NCBI GenBank assembly: GCA_900541835.1
Contig: UQLL01000007.1
Location: 1-64,000, forward strand
Reading direction: 5' to 3'
Length of the DNA: 64,000 bases
Source: an uncultured Porphyromonadaceae bacterium
GTDB lineage: Bacteria; Bacteroidota; Bacteroidia; Bacteroidales; Muribaculaceae
Shown: positions 8,166 through 16,158 of the stretch, one piece after another
Layout: every line of letters starts with the position of its first letter
Position numbering within the stretch: the stretch's first letter is position 1
Position numbers and translations under genes: made by a program
Notes under the pieces: generated by a model
Told to the model about the DNA's origin: nothing
The model's database searches: none
The model's input: the letters and a program-made list of their open reading frames with translations, nothing else

Positions 8166-9244
8166 TTAGACGAAGAAATGGATTACTATCATGGCCACCA
8201 GTGCGACCGAGAGGGGTATGGCGTTGCGCTTGGCAAGTGCCGCAGGCTCCACGCCGGCCACCTCGGCGATGGCGATCACCACGCCGGCGATGGGCGAGAT
8301 GGCACGGCCCATGCTTGACGACAACTGCATGGGCAGCACCATCTCGATGGGATTCATGCCGACCTTGGCCGCGATGCCGGGCACCAGCGGGCCGAACGAG
8401 AAGAACGACGCGTTGCCGCTGCCCATCAGTATGGCCGCCAGGAAGATAATCAGGATGATGACGATGGACACCACGATGCCGGACAGTCCCACGCCGGTGC
8501 AGAGCTCCACCAGGGCATCAATGAAGCCCAGGCTGATAAGACCCTTGGCGAAGATCTCGGCGCAGACTATCAACGTGACGACGTTGGCGAAGACCTTGCC
8601 CATGCCCTCCCAGAAAGTCTTAATGTTGGCGAGCATGCCACGGAATGAGCGCAGGCGTATCAGCTCGAAGACCATGGCCACGCCCAGCGACACGAACATG
8701 GCCGTGGTGGTGTCGAGCGTGATTGGCGGGTCGAAGAGCTGCAAGTAGGCCGAGAAGATGATCAGCAGCAGCAGCGGCAGCACGGGCAGGATGGCGTATA
8801 TAAGAGGAACGCCGGCCTTGAACTCGCCCTTGTGGGCCACCTCGGGCCTCGCCTTCTCGCGCTCCCGGTCCTTGCGGTCGAAGTAGCGGTTGGTGAAGTA
8901 GTACAGCACCATGAGCAGGATTGTCAGCGGTATGGTCAGCGGCAGCTGGTGCTCCACGAAGTAGAGCATATTGTTCTGGCCCACGAGTTCGGCGGCGCGG
9001 GCGGTGTTGGCCGAGCCGGGACCCATGTCGAAGATGGTGCAGGCCGAGATCACAGACACGGCGCTCAGGCGGCTCACGCCCAGACCTATCAATATGGGAT
9101 AGATGGAGGCTACCAGCAGCAGGCCAAGGCTATCATCAGCAGGCCCGGAACAAGCAGGGCTCCCTGCGGGTTGACCTTCTTCATAAGCAGCCACGCCACC
9201 AGGATGATGACCTGAACCGCTATTATGGCACCAAGGTATATCAT
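8166..9244 (-). pseudogene. dcuC: DcuC-type C4-dicarboxylate carrier, internally deleted and frameshifted
   Basis: Most of the region encodes a multi-membrane-segment DcuC-family carrier (for example FDMGPGSANTARAAELVG, MGSGNASFFSFGPLVPG, SSSMGRAISPIAGVV). The true start is an ATG at 9244, in another frame, giving MIYLGAIIAVQVIILVAWLL and then QGALLVPGLLMIAL before a stop at 9110-9112. Compared with DcuC proteins, about 80 residues between this segment and LLLVASIYPIL are missing, with a frame change near 9113-9145. The gene would normally export succinate and import fumarate or aspartate, fitting its IadA neighbour. Either a real inactivation or a collapsed assembly. Confidence 0.8.
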
Positions 9245-9271
9245 ATCACAGTCGGATGGTGTCGGGTGAGG

Positions 9272-10669
9272 TTATTCCGGTTTTACGCCTTTCTTTGTCT
9301 TGAGGTTGTTGTAGATCTCGGCGGGGATGGGAAAGTCCGCGCCGGGGTTGCCGCTCAAGTCTACCTCGGTAAGCTTGAGCAGCCCTGCGAGGCTGATAGT
9401 GGCGAGCTCGTTGTTCTTGAGGTTGAGGGTCTGGAGCTCGCGGTTGGCACCGAGATCTATAGCCTTGAGCTTGGCGTACTTCGACGAGCCGTTGCAGTTG
9501 AGCACGCGCAGGCGCGGGTTGCCGCCGAGGTCGAGTTCGCTCACTCCGGCGGTGTTGACCTGGAGCACCTCCAGGTGGGCCAGCTTGGTCAGAGGCAGCG
9601 GCGAGGTGAAGTTGTTGGAGGTGGCGGTGAACTCTGTCAGCGCGGTGAAGTATTGCAGACCCTCGGCAGAGCTGATGGGAGTGGCTGCGGTCTTCAGCCC
9701 GGCTTCGGTAAGCGTGGTTATCATCTTGGCTGTCTTGGCGACGTTGAGCACGGTGACGGTGGCGGCCTTGGCGATGTCGAGGGTGTAGACGCCGCCATTC
9801 TCCGTCACGAGTCCCTCGGGTAGCGTACCCTGGCCGCAGAGGTAGAGCAAGTACTCGCCGAACGCGGCGTCGGGTATGGCGAAGGAAGTCTCCGGCTCGC
9901 CGGGCTTGTCGCCACCGTCGCTGACACCGTTCTTCAGGGTGAGCTGGGCGAAGAGCGCGGAAGGCACGGGGAAGGGGGCGCCGGGGTTGCCGCTGAGGTC
10001 CATCTCCTTGAGGTTCGTCCACGACGAGGGCAGCGTGAGGGCGCCTTCACCTATGTTCTGATTCTTGAGGTACAAGTGCTCGAGCGATACACAGTTGCGG
10101 AGGTCGGCCGCGGAGAGCTTCTGGGCCTCGGTGGCGTCGTCCGACGCTCCGTAGCGGAAGCGCTTGAGCTTGGTGGCGTGGCTGAAGTCCATGACGCCCA
10201 CCAGGTTGTTGTTCATCTCGATGGTCTCGATGTCGGGGCAGCGGGTGATGTCAAGGACACGGACGTCGTTGCTGGTCAGCTTGAGGGTCTTGAGCGAGGT
10301 GAAGTAGACGAGCACGTCCATGTCGGTGATTTTCTGGGCGGCGGTAGTCAGTCCGGCAGCCGTCAGCTTCTTGATCTGAGTCTCGTTCTTGACCAAGTAG
10401 AGGTTCTCGGCTGTGGCGGCGATGTCCGGGTTGAGGTAGTATTTGCCGTCGCGCTCTACGGCCGTGCCGCCGGGCAGGCGCTCGTCGTCCGTGCGCTGGC
10501 AGTTATATATAAGGTACTGCCCCAGGGCCTCGTCGGATATCTCCACGAGATTATCCCCTTCGCCGGGCACGATGGGCTCCACGTCGTTGGTGGAGCAGGC
10601 GTTCAGCAGCACTGTCATCGACAGCGTGGCCGCGAGCAGGCCGCTGATGGAATTTTTCAGTTTTGCCAT
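9272..10669 (-). CDS. Leucine-rich-repeat lipoprotein with internal duplication
   Basis: The lipoprotein signal (MTVLLNACSTND) is followed by two tandem homologous modules. Each opens with a short domain (EISDEALGQYLIYNC versus FAIPDAAFGEYLLYLC) and continues into leucine-rich repeats ending in LSGNPGAPFPVP or LSGNPGADFPIP. Probably surface-exposed and involved in binding; the ligand is unknown. It is the first gene of the minus-strand run, 27 bases before the dcuC start, and has a promoter motif about 35 bases upstream of its ATG. Confidence 0.8.
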   Translation of the reverse strand: MAKLKNSISGLLAATLSMTVLLNACSTNDVEPIVPGEGDNLVEISDEALGQYLIYNCQRTDDERLPGGTAVERDGKYYLNPDIAATAENLYLVKNETQIKKLTAAGLTTAAQKITDMDVLVYFTSLKTLKLTSNDVRVLDITRCPDIETIEMNNNLVGVMDFSHATKLKRFRYGASDDATEAQKLSAADLRNCVSLEHLYLKNQNIGEGALTLPSSWTNLKEMDLSGNPGAPFPVPSALFAQLTLKNGVSDGGDKPGEPETSFAIPDAAFGEYLLYLCGQGTLPEGLVTENGGVYTLDIAKAATVTVLNVAKTAKMITTLTEAGLKTAATPISSAEGLQYFTALTEFTATSNNFTSPLPLTKLAHLEVLQVNTAGVSELDLGGNPRLRVLNCNGSSKYAKLKAIDLGANRELQTLNLKNNELATISLAGLLKLTEVDLSGNPGADFPIPAEIYNNLKTKKGVKPE

Positions 10670-10701
10670 GTTGGTTCCGGTTAGTTGTTGATTTCCGATT
10701 G

Positions 10702-10709
10702 CAAAGTTA
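10702..10709 (-). promoter_or_regulatory. Bacteroidota -7 promoter element
   Basis: TAACTTTG on the minus strand, 33 bases upstream of the LRR lipoprotein start, matches the TAnnTTTG consensus. A T-rich stretch lies about 20 bases further upstream. Probable promoter of the peptide-use run from 10669 to 1905. Confidence 0.6.
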
Positions 10710-10797
10710 TGGTTAACAGGTGAATAAAAAGATTAACACTACGGGGTTAACAAAACATTAACGTACGATTTTTCGGTAGATTTTTTGTCCGCAGCAG

Positions 10798-10840
10798 AAA
10801 AAAGAGGATGCGAAAGCGGCATCGCTCTCACATCCTCTTT
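10798..10840 (-). terminator. Rho-independent terminator
   Basis: AAAGAGGATG pairs with CATCCTCTTT around a GC-containing inner stem. On the minus strand it ends in six T residues, about 60 bases after the nitroreductase stop. The rest of 10670-10902 holds only this and the promoter. Confidence 0.75.
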
Positions 10841-10902
10841 GCCTTGACACAGCCGCCGTACTTACGTACGAGTGATGGACGGCATAGCTCTATCGGGCAA
10901 TC

Positions 10903-11535
10903 TCAAAACATATTGTAGTGCACTTTGGCCGGATCCCACTTATCCTTGGCAGGGTTGTCGCTGTCGGGGTGGCCGATGCAGATGATGTTGAGGGGGATGA
11001 TGCCCTCGGGCAGTCCGAGAGCCTTGGTGACCATCTCCACGCGATCCTGCACAGGGTAGACGCCCGTCCAGACGGCCCCGAGGCCGATAGCATGCGCCGC
11101 CAAGAGGATATTCTCCGTGGCGGCAGAGCAGTCCTGCACCCAGTACTCGGGGGCATCCTCGATGAACTTCGCCTTGTCTCCGCAGACGGCTATGAGCAGC
11201 GGCGCCGTGGCGGCCATCTTGCAGTACGGCAACTCGGCCGCCATGGCAGCTCGCCTGGCGGCGTCGGTGATGACCACGAAGACCCACGGCTGGCGGTTCA
11301 TGGCCGTGGGGGCCGCCATGCCGGCTTTCAGGAGCGTGATGACATCGGCGGAGTCCACCAGCTCGGCGGTGTACGTACGCACACTGGCACGCGTCATGAT
11401 GTTCTCGATGGAGGCATTGCCGCCCTTTGGTGTGTCTTTCATGTCATTTTCGGTTTCGGCCTTTGCGGTCACGCTCAGGCGCACGGACAGTATCACCAAC
11501 GCGGCGCAAAGCAGCAGTATTATCCAATTCTTCAT
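10903..11535 (-). CDS. Exported nitroreductase-family flavoprotein
   Basis: The N-terminus MKNWIILLLCAALVILSVRLS is a signal peptide or anchor without a twin arginine. A nitroreductase domain follows: ENIMTRASVRTYT, then AAPTAMNRQPWVFVVITD, then ENILLAAHAIGLGAVWTG, all typical FMN-contact regions. The family uses FMN to reduce nitro compounds, quinones or similar substrates. Export is unusual, since most relatives are cytoplasmic and NAD(P)H-dependent. The start overlaps the upstream FMN/4Fe-4S gene by 4 bases (ATGA), so that membrane protein may supply its electrons. A longer reading frame upstream overlaps that gene and was not used. Confidence 0.82.
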   Translation of the reverse strand: MKNWIILLLCAALVILSVRLSVTAKAETENDMKDTPKGGNASIENIMTRASVRTYTAELVDSADVITLLKAGMAAPTAMNRQPWVFVVITDAARRAAMAAELPYCKMAATAPLLIAVCGDKAKFIEDAPEYWVQDCSAATENILLAAHAIGLGAVWTGVYPVQDRVEMVTKALGLPEGIIPLNIICIGHPDSDNPAKDKWDPAKVHYNMF

Positions 11536-12755
11536 TTCTTTGGTATTTGTAGTTTGAGTATTGAGCCGGTGGGACAGACAAAGCGGCAGAAAGGCCTGGG
11601 GATGAAGACAGACAGCAGCACGAAGCCTATTCCGGTGCCGATCACGGCCCACGAGGCGCTATTTACGATAAAGGCAGTGAAGATCTCGTAGTCGATCCAC
11701 GATGCTCCCCATCCGGCCCAAAGCAGGCAGAGCAACACCACCCACAGCGCCATGCGAAAGCGGTCGAGCCAGCGTGTCAAGGCCGGGCTCAGGTGCAGCT
11801 TCCGCTTGGAGCAGTGCCCGGCCAGGTCCTGCAACGCTCCGTAGGGGCACATCCAAGAGCAATAGTGGGCCGAGTGGCCGAACAGGGGGTATATGAAGCC
11901 CACCACCAGCAGCGCCAGGGTGGTGAACCAGGCCAGCGTGGCAGTGAAGCCCGACGCCACGAAGCGCTCCATCATGGCGTAGTCAATGAACGTGCCGCCC
12001 CAGAAGCCGAGCACGCCCACGTTGAGCAGCTGCTGCACCAGGCGGTAGCTCGGCTTGTGGACGAACAGCGGCAGAATGGCCCCCAGCAGTATCACTATCA
12101 GCACGCAGATGCCCACCACCGACACACCCTCTTTGCCGACCGGGGCCATACCTCTGTCACCGCCGCCCACAGACGGCTTCGCCCCCCTCTCTTCGCTGCG
12201 GCGAGCGTCGTATTTCTGCGCCTCGGCCACGCCTGCGGCGACGTTGGCCAGGAAAGCGTGCGACGAGAACGTGGCGCCGCTCACGGCGTCGGGGTGCATG
12301 GCGGCAGCCTCATTTAGCGTCCTGCCATTGAAGGCCGTGGTCAGTCCCTCGGCGCGGAGCTGGTCGAAGAACTCCGGCGTCTCGGAGTTGGGAAGCGCCT
12401 GGATGGAATCGATACGCCCGGCGCGGACGAATATCTTCACCGGCACCGGACCGCCATAGCCGAAGACGCTGCGGCAGAGCGGCGTGGTATTGACCACCAA
12501 CCCGTCGCCCTGGCGGCTCTCCACCGCCCCGGACGCCTGGGCCGAAGCCTCTGCCTGCCCCGCTTCCCGCTCCCGGCTGTTTTCCACCTCGGCGCCGAAG
12601 AAGCGTCCGTGGCTGACAATGGCCAGCGACGCCAGTATCGCGAAAACAACTATAAAGGAAAGCACACGAGGCCATACCCGCGCACCATTTTTCGGCATAG
12701 ACGCATGCACACTCCCGGCGGTTGACCGACCGGCAATACTTGGCGTATCTGTCAT
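11532..12755 (-). CDS. Membrane FMN-binding / 4Fe-4S electron-transfer protein (NosR/RnfG/NapH-like)
   Basis: Residues about 30-48 form a first membrane segment. An FMN_bind domain follows (about 85-175) with the motif DAVSGATFSS, in which Thr162 is the residue that carries covalent FMN in RnfG/NosR relatives (attached by ApbE; not seen in this window). Further membrane segments surround two cysteine clusters, CSWMCPYGALQ and CRFVCPTGS, as in NapH/NosR polyferredoxin-type proteins. Likely passes electrons across or along the membrane to the exported nitroreductase encoded 4 bases into its end. Confidence 0.8.
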   Translation of the reverse strand: MTDTPSIAGRSTAGSVHASMPKNGARVWPRVLSFIVVFAILASLAIVSHGRFFGAEVENSREREAGQAEASAQASGAVESRQGDGLVVNTTPLCRSVFGYGGPVPVKIFVRAGRIDSIQALPNSETPEFFDQLRAEGLTTAFNGRTLNEAAAMHPDAVSGATFSSHAFLANVAAGVAEAQKYDARRSEERGAKPSVGGGDRGMAPVGKEGVSVVGICVLIVILLGAILPLFVHKPSYRLVQQLLNVGVLGFWGGTFIDYAMMERFVASGFTATLAWFTTLALLVVGFIYPLFGHSAHYCSWMCPYGALQDLAGHCSKRKLHLSPALTRWLDRFRMALWVVLLCLLWAGWGASWIDYEIFTAFIVNSASWAVIGTGIGFVLLSVFIPRPFCRFVCPTGSILKLQIPKK

Positions 12756-12953
12756 TCGTTTTTTATTATTTTAACGCGAGTCATGCGCAAATGTTGCCAA
12801 TGAAAGTAGCACACTGGGAATAATCACGCACAATTCATTATTATAGGGTATACCCATGGGCGTTTTAGACAAAACCAGGAGCTGCATTGAAAAGATTATG
12901 CATAAAATCATTATTTTTAAGTAAAATCTATATTAAAAACGGCATAAATGCTA

Positions 12954-12984
12954 TTTGAGTAATCGAGATAAGTGGCTAACTTTG
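12954..12984 (+). promoter_or_regulatory. Consensus Bacteroidota promoter
   Basis: TTTG at 12954-12957, a 19-base spacer, and TAACTTTG at 12977-12984: an exact match to the known consensus. Transcription would start near 12989, inside the upstream part of the TatA-TatC reading frame, so a functional start codon of that frame is doubtful. Confidence 0.75.
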
Positions 12985-13335
12985 CGGAGGTTAATCGTCA
13001 TCGCCCTCGTCGTGCTCCTCTTCTTCGGGGGCAAGAAGATTCCCAACCTCATCACCCTCGATTCATACATTTCCACCCTGCTGCTGATATGCCTGAGCAT
13101 GGGCATAGTCTTCGAGATTCCCGTCCTGTCGTGGCTGCTGGCGCGCATGGGATTGCTGAGCGCCGCCTACATGCGCCGTTACCGCCGCCACGCCGTGGTT
13201 ATAATCCTCGTGCTGGCGGCCATCATCACCCCCACCTCCGACGTCCTCACCCTCCTGGCCGTCTCGCTGCCCATGTGGCTGCTCTACGAGTTCAGCATCC
13301 TCCTGGTGGCCCGCACGCGCCCAAAAACCGCCTGA
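12955..13335 (+). pseudogene. tatC: TatA N-terminal motif joined in frame to the C-terminal half of TatC
   Basis: The frame begins with a TatA-like segment (IVIALVVLLFFGGKKIPNL, with the FGGKKIP hinge) and runs without a break into the last membrane segments of TatC (ITLDSYISTLLLICLSM, GIVFEIPVLSWLL, AAIITPTSDVLTLLAVSLP, LLYEFSILLVAR). Missing are the TatA amphipathic helix and roughly the first half of TatC, which holds the signal-peptide binding region. No ATG opens the frame, and a consensus promoter overlaps its 5' part. TatA and TatC are normally adjacent genes, so a deletion between them (junction about 13045-13055) would give this product. Probably non-functional. Confidence 0.72.
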
Positions 13336-13428
13336 ACGATTCACTCCGACACCATGAATGAAAGAACCTGCTGCTGACTGCTGTCAAAGGCGTAGGGCAA
13401 GCTCATGCCTCCATCCCGCCGCTCCCAT

Positions 13429-14916
13429 CTATTTGATGCGGAGCTCGACGGGGTCGCTTTCGCGGTTCATGCGGTCGAGGGAAGTGACGACCAGCACGGA
13501 GCCCTTCTCCAGGACGCCCGGCAGGGCGCAGCGTGTGCAGGGGGTCAGGGCTACGATGGCCTCGGCATTGTCGAGGTCCACCTTCTCGCCCGGCAGAAAC
13601 TCGTAGACGACGAAGCGGACAGCATCGGTGGAGGCCGGTTTCTTGCTCAGCGGGGGCTGGTGCCAGGATAGCATGGCGTGTCCCTTCTCGTCCTCCACCT
13701 TGAGGCGCGAAGGAGCGTGGGGCCTGACGCGCTTGTCGCCGTAGGCGGGAGGCACGGCGATGGTGGACTGGAAGTCCCTTTCCAGGCGGTCGCGCACGCC
13801 CTTGTAATTATCGGTGACCCAGTAGCCGTGCCACCAGATGTTGCCTCCGACGTTGGGGAGGCTGCGGCTCAACTCGATCTTGGTCTGCAGCTCATCGGGG
13901 CGCCCGGCGCGAATGTCGGCCTTATCCATGGTGCGCTTGGTGTCCTGGCCGATGTAGAGGTCGACGCCGTTGGCGTTGTCGTTCCACCACTGCACGAGCT
14001 TGCGGCTGGGAGCCTGGGCGTGATCCAGCTCCCAGTAGAGCTGCGGGGCGATGTAGTCGACCCACCTGTTCTTTGTCCACAGCAGCACGTCGGCGTAGAG
14101 GGCATCGTAGTTCTGCAGGCCGTTGCTGTCGGAGCCGCGCGGGTCGGACTTCTTGTTGCGCCAGATGCCGAAGGGCGAGACGCCGAAGCGCACCCACGGC
14201 TTGGTCGACTTGATGGTGGTGTAGAGCTCCTCGATGAGCAGGTCCACGTTGTGGCGTCGCCAGTCGTTTTTCGGCATCCCGTTGCCGTACTTGGCGTATG
14301 TGGCCTGGTCGGGTATATCCTTACCTGCCACCGGGTATGGGTAAAAATAGTCGTCGATGTGTATGGCGTCGACGTCGTAACGGCCCACGATGTCGCGCAC
14401 CACGCCCTCTATGTACTTGCGGTTCTCGGGTATGCCTGGGTTGAAGAAGAGCTTGTTGTCGTACTTGAACGTCCGCCAGGGCTCTCGGGCGGCTATGTGG
14501 CTCTGGGGCAGCACCTCGTTGGCGTTGGTAGAGATGCGGTAAGGGTTGAGCCAGGCGTGAAGCTCCATGCCGCGCTTGTGTGCCTCGTCGATGGCGAACT
14601 GCAGAGGGTCCCAGTGCGGGCTGGGGGCCTTGCCGCGACAGCCGGTGAGAAACTGGCTCCAGGGCTCGATGTCGGAGACGTAGAGGGCGTCGGCGCAGGG
14701 GCGCACCTGGAATATGACGGCATTGACGCCGGCCTGCTGGAGCTTGTCGAGCTGGTCGGTGATGAAGCGCTTGGCACCCTCGGTGCCCTTGTCGGTGTAA
14801 CGCACCGGACCGATGACGTGCAGCCAGGCGCCGCGGAACTCACGCTTTGGCGACGACTGCGCGAAAACGGCGAGGGAAATGAGGGAGAGTATGAGGGTAT
14901 GGAGGATTCTTTTCAT
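13429..14916 (-). CDS. Exported GHL10 / DUF187-family glycoside hydrolase-like protein
   Basis: Signal peptide (MKRILHTLILSLISLAVFAQ), then a TIM-barrel GHL10 domain: REFRGAWLHVIGPV, QLDKLQQAGVNAVIFQVRP, EAHKRGMELHAWLNPYRIS, DAIHIDDYFYPYP, VRFGVSPFGIW. A C-terminal fibronectin-like region ends with a short beta tail. Relatives (YngK-like) are thought to act on glycans or cell-wall material, but few have known substrates. It is convergent with the TatA-TatC remnant and stands alone on its strand, with a family-C palindrome just upstream. Confidence 0.87.
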   Translation of the reverse strand: MKRILHTLILSLISLAVFAQSSPKREFRGAWLHVIGPVRYTDKGTEGAKRFITDQLDKLQQAGVNAVIFQVRPCADALYVSDIEPWSQFLTGCRGKAPSPHWDPLQFAIDEAHKRGMELHAWLNPYRISTNANEVLPQSHIAAREPWRTFKYDNKLFFNPGIPENRKYIEGVVRDIVGRYDVDAIHIDDYFYPYPVAGKDIPDQATYAKYGNGMPKNDWRRHNVDLLIEELYTTIKSTKPWVRFGVSPFGIWRNKKSDPRGSDSNGLQNYDALYADVLLWTKNRWVDYIAPQLYWELDHAQAPSRKLVQWWNDNANGVDLYIGQDTKRTMDKADIRAGRPDELQTKIELSRSLPNVGGNIWWHGYWVTDNYKGVRDRLERDFQSTIAVPPAYGDKRVRPHAPSRLKVEDEKGHAMLSWHQPPLSKKPASTDAVRFVVYEFLPGEKVDLDNAEAIVALTPCTRCALPGVLEKGSVLVVTSLDRMNRESDPVELRIK

Positions 14917-14935
14917 AGATGGAGATTGAGGGAAA

Positions 14936-14960
14936 GCGCCGAGCTGAAGCTCGGCGGCAA
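14936..14960. repeat. Palindromic repeat family C
   Basis: GCCGAGCT and AGCTCGGCGGC form a short hairpin. A second copy lies at 24903-24933, again just upstream of a minus-strand gene start. The two copies share the GCCGAGCTnAAGCTCGGCGGCA pattern. Confidence 0.65.
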
Positions 14961-15017
14961 TTTCAGAGTAATGTTTTTTTGCGGTCGCTGCTCTTGACTT
15001 TTATCGGGACGCTTTGT

Positions 15018-15926
15018 TCACTTGACATCGAAATCCAAGTGGTTGCGATACCTCCGCGGCCCGTACTTGTTGCGGTAGACGAGCTCCTGGACGGGGTTGT
15101 AGACATTCTTGTAGCCGAGGAAACGGTCGATGTCAGCCTTGCGCAGGATGTAGTGCATAGGCCGCCCCTTGTCCTGGCGCTTGTCGAACATTGTTCGCAG
15201 CTCGTGCTCGGCCAGGTAGCGGCTGTCGACCTGTATGGCCAGCTCGCCGTCGGCCAGCGGGGGCGTGTTCTGGTCCAGGTGGTTGTTCTTGATCTTGTAG
15301 ACGCCGCCGGGGGCGGGAACGAGCCGGAGGACGCCCCTGGCGCTCAGGCGGAGCTGCTCCTCGCGGGCCTCTTCCAGGCAGGCGTCGAGGTCGTTCAGCA
15401 GCCGGGCGTCGAGCTTGTGCCCGGAGGCCTGCAGGAGCGCGTCGAGCAGGTCAAGGGTGGCCAGGGTGTCGTTGGTGGCCGAGTGGGCGTCCGACTCCTC
15501 GGTGAAGTCCAGCCCCGCCATCTGGGCGCACTTTGACAAGGACGGCACCGTGCCGTAGCGCAGGTCGCACTCCTTGCCCTTGACCATGTAGACGAGGTCG
15601 CGGACGTCGAGCACTGGCTTCTTCTCAGGGATGTTGACGCCGGCGCCGCGCAGGTAGCGGAGGTCGTTGTCGATGGCAAAGCCCACGATGAGCTCGCAGG
15701 CGTCGATGAGCTCCTGCACCTTGCTCCGCTCCGAGGCGAAGCGTGGCGCGTCGGCCACCATCGCCGGGGTGATGTGGTGAATGGCCTCGGTGGTCTTCCA
15801 TTCCTTGGACTTGACCGGCTTGTAATAGCTGTGATAGGCCTCCTTCTTCTCCGGATACGAGAACATCGACAGCTCGAGCATCTCGCCACGGTCCGTCGCC
15901 TCTATGTCAAAACAAATTGCCTTCAT
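15018..15926 (-). CDS. DEDDh 3'-5' exonuclease (DnaQ/RNase T-like)
   Basis: The start at 15926 gives MKAICFDIEATDRGEML, which carries exonuclease motif I (DIEAT). Motif II appears as VGFAIDNDLRYL and motif III as HSATNDTLATLDLL, with the His-x4-Asp spacing of DEDDh nucleases. The C-terminal third (from about residue 190) is an extra region ending in basic residues. It probably trims single-stranded nucleic acid ends; whether DNA or RNA is not decidable. The reading frame extends upstream through the tRNA gene, so the longer start was rejected. Confidence 0.82.
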   Translation of the reverse strand: MKAICFDIEATDRGEMLELSMFSYPEKKEAYHSYYKPVKSKEWKTTEAIHHITPAMVADAPRFASERSKVQELIDACELIVGFAIDNDLRYLRGAGVNIPEKKPVLDVRDLVYMVKGKECDLRYGTVPSLSKCAQMAGLDFTEESDAHSATNDTLATLDLLDALLQASGHKLDARLLNDLDACLEEAREEQLRLSARGVLRLVPAPGGVYKIKNNHLDQNTPPLADGELAIQVDSRYLAEHELRTMFDKRQDKGRPMHYILRKADIDRFLGYKNVYNPVQELVYRNKYGPRRYRNHLDFDVK

Positions 15927-15932
15927 ATGAAC

Positions 15933-15986
15933 AATGTACAATGTACAATGTCGCGTCGCATAGCGATACATTGTACATTGTACATT
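15933..15986. repeat. Perfect 19-base inverted repeat built from ACAATGT units
   Basis: Arms at 15933-15951 and 15968-15986 are perfect reverse complements, each made of nearly three 7-base units (ACAATGT). The 16-base loop holds a smaller CGC/GCG pair. It lies between tRNA-Pro and the exonuclease start, both on the minus strand, where it could act as a processing or attenuation hairpin, or be a repeat-family copy. Confidence 0.75.
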
Positions 15987-15993
15987 CTCTTTG

Positions 15994-16068
15994 TCGGGGT
16001 GAAAGGATTCGAACCTTCGACCCCCTGGTCCCAAACCAGGTGCGCTAACCGGACTGCGCTACACCCCG
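15994..16068 (-). tRNA. tRNA-Pro (anticodon TGG)
   Basis: A 75-base cloverleaf: acceptor CGGGGTG pairs with CACCCCG, discriminator A. The anticodon stem CCTGG/CCAGG carries loop TTTGGGA, hence TGG. The T arm contains GGTTCGAATCC. No CCA is encoded. Confidence 0.93.
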
Positions 16069-16158
16069 GACAATCAATTCCGGCTGCAAAGGTAGTGAAA
16101 AATTCTGATATCAGGAGCCGCATTCATAATTTTTCACAATTATTAGCGTTTCAAAGAC

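Noticed and set aside
9195..9260. Independent short gene at the dcuC N-terminus
   Set aside because: The peptide matches the start of DcuC proteins and joins the downstream frame after a deletion, so it is part of the pseudogene.
15929..15986. CRISPR-like array from the ACAATGT repeats
   Set aside because: The units are only seven bases with no spacers and form an inverted repeat; no cas genes occur in the window.
15018..16034. Longer exonuclease start at 16034
   Set aside because: The extension reads through the tRNA-Pro gene and the hairpin; the ATG at 15926 starts directly before exonuclease motif I.
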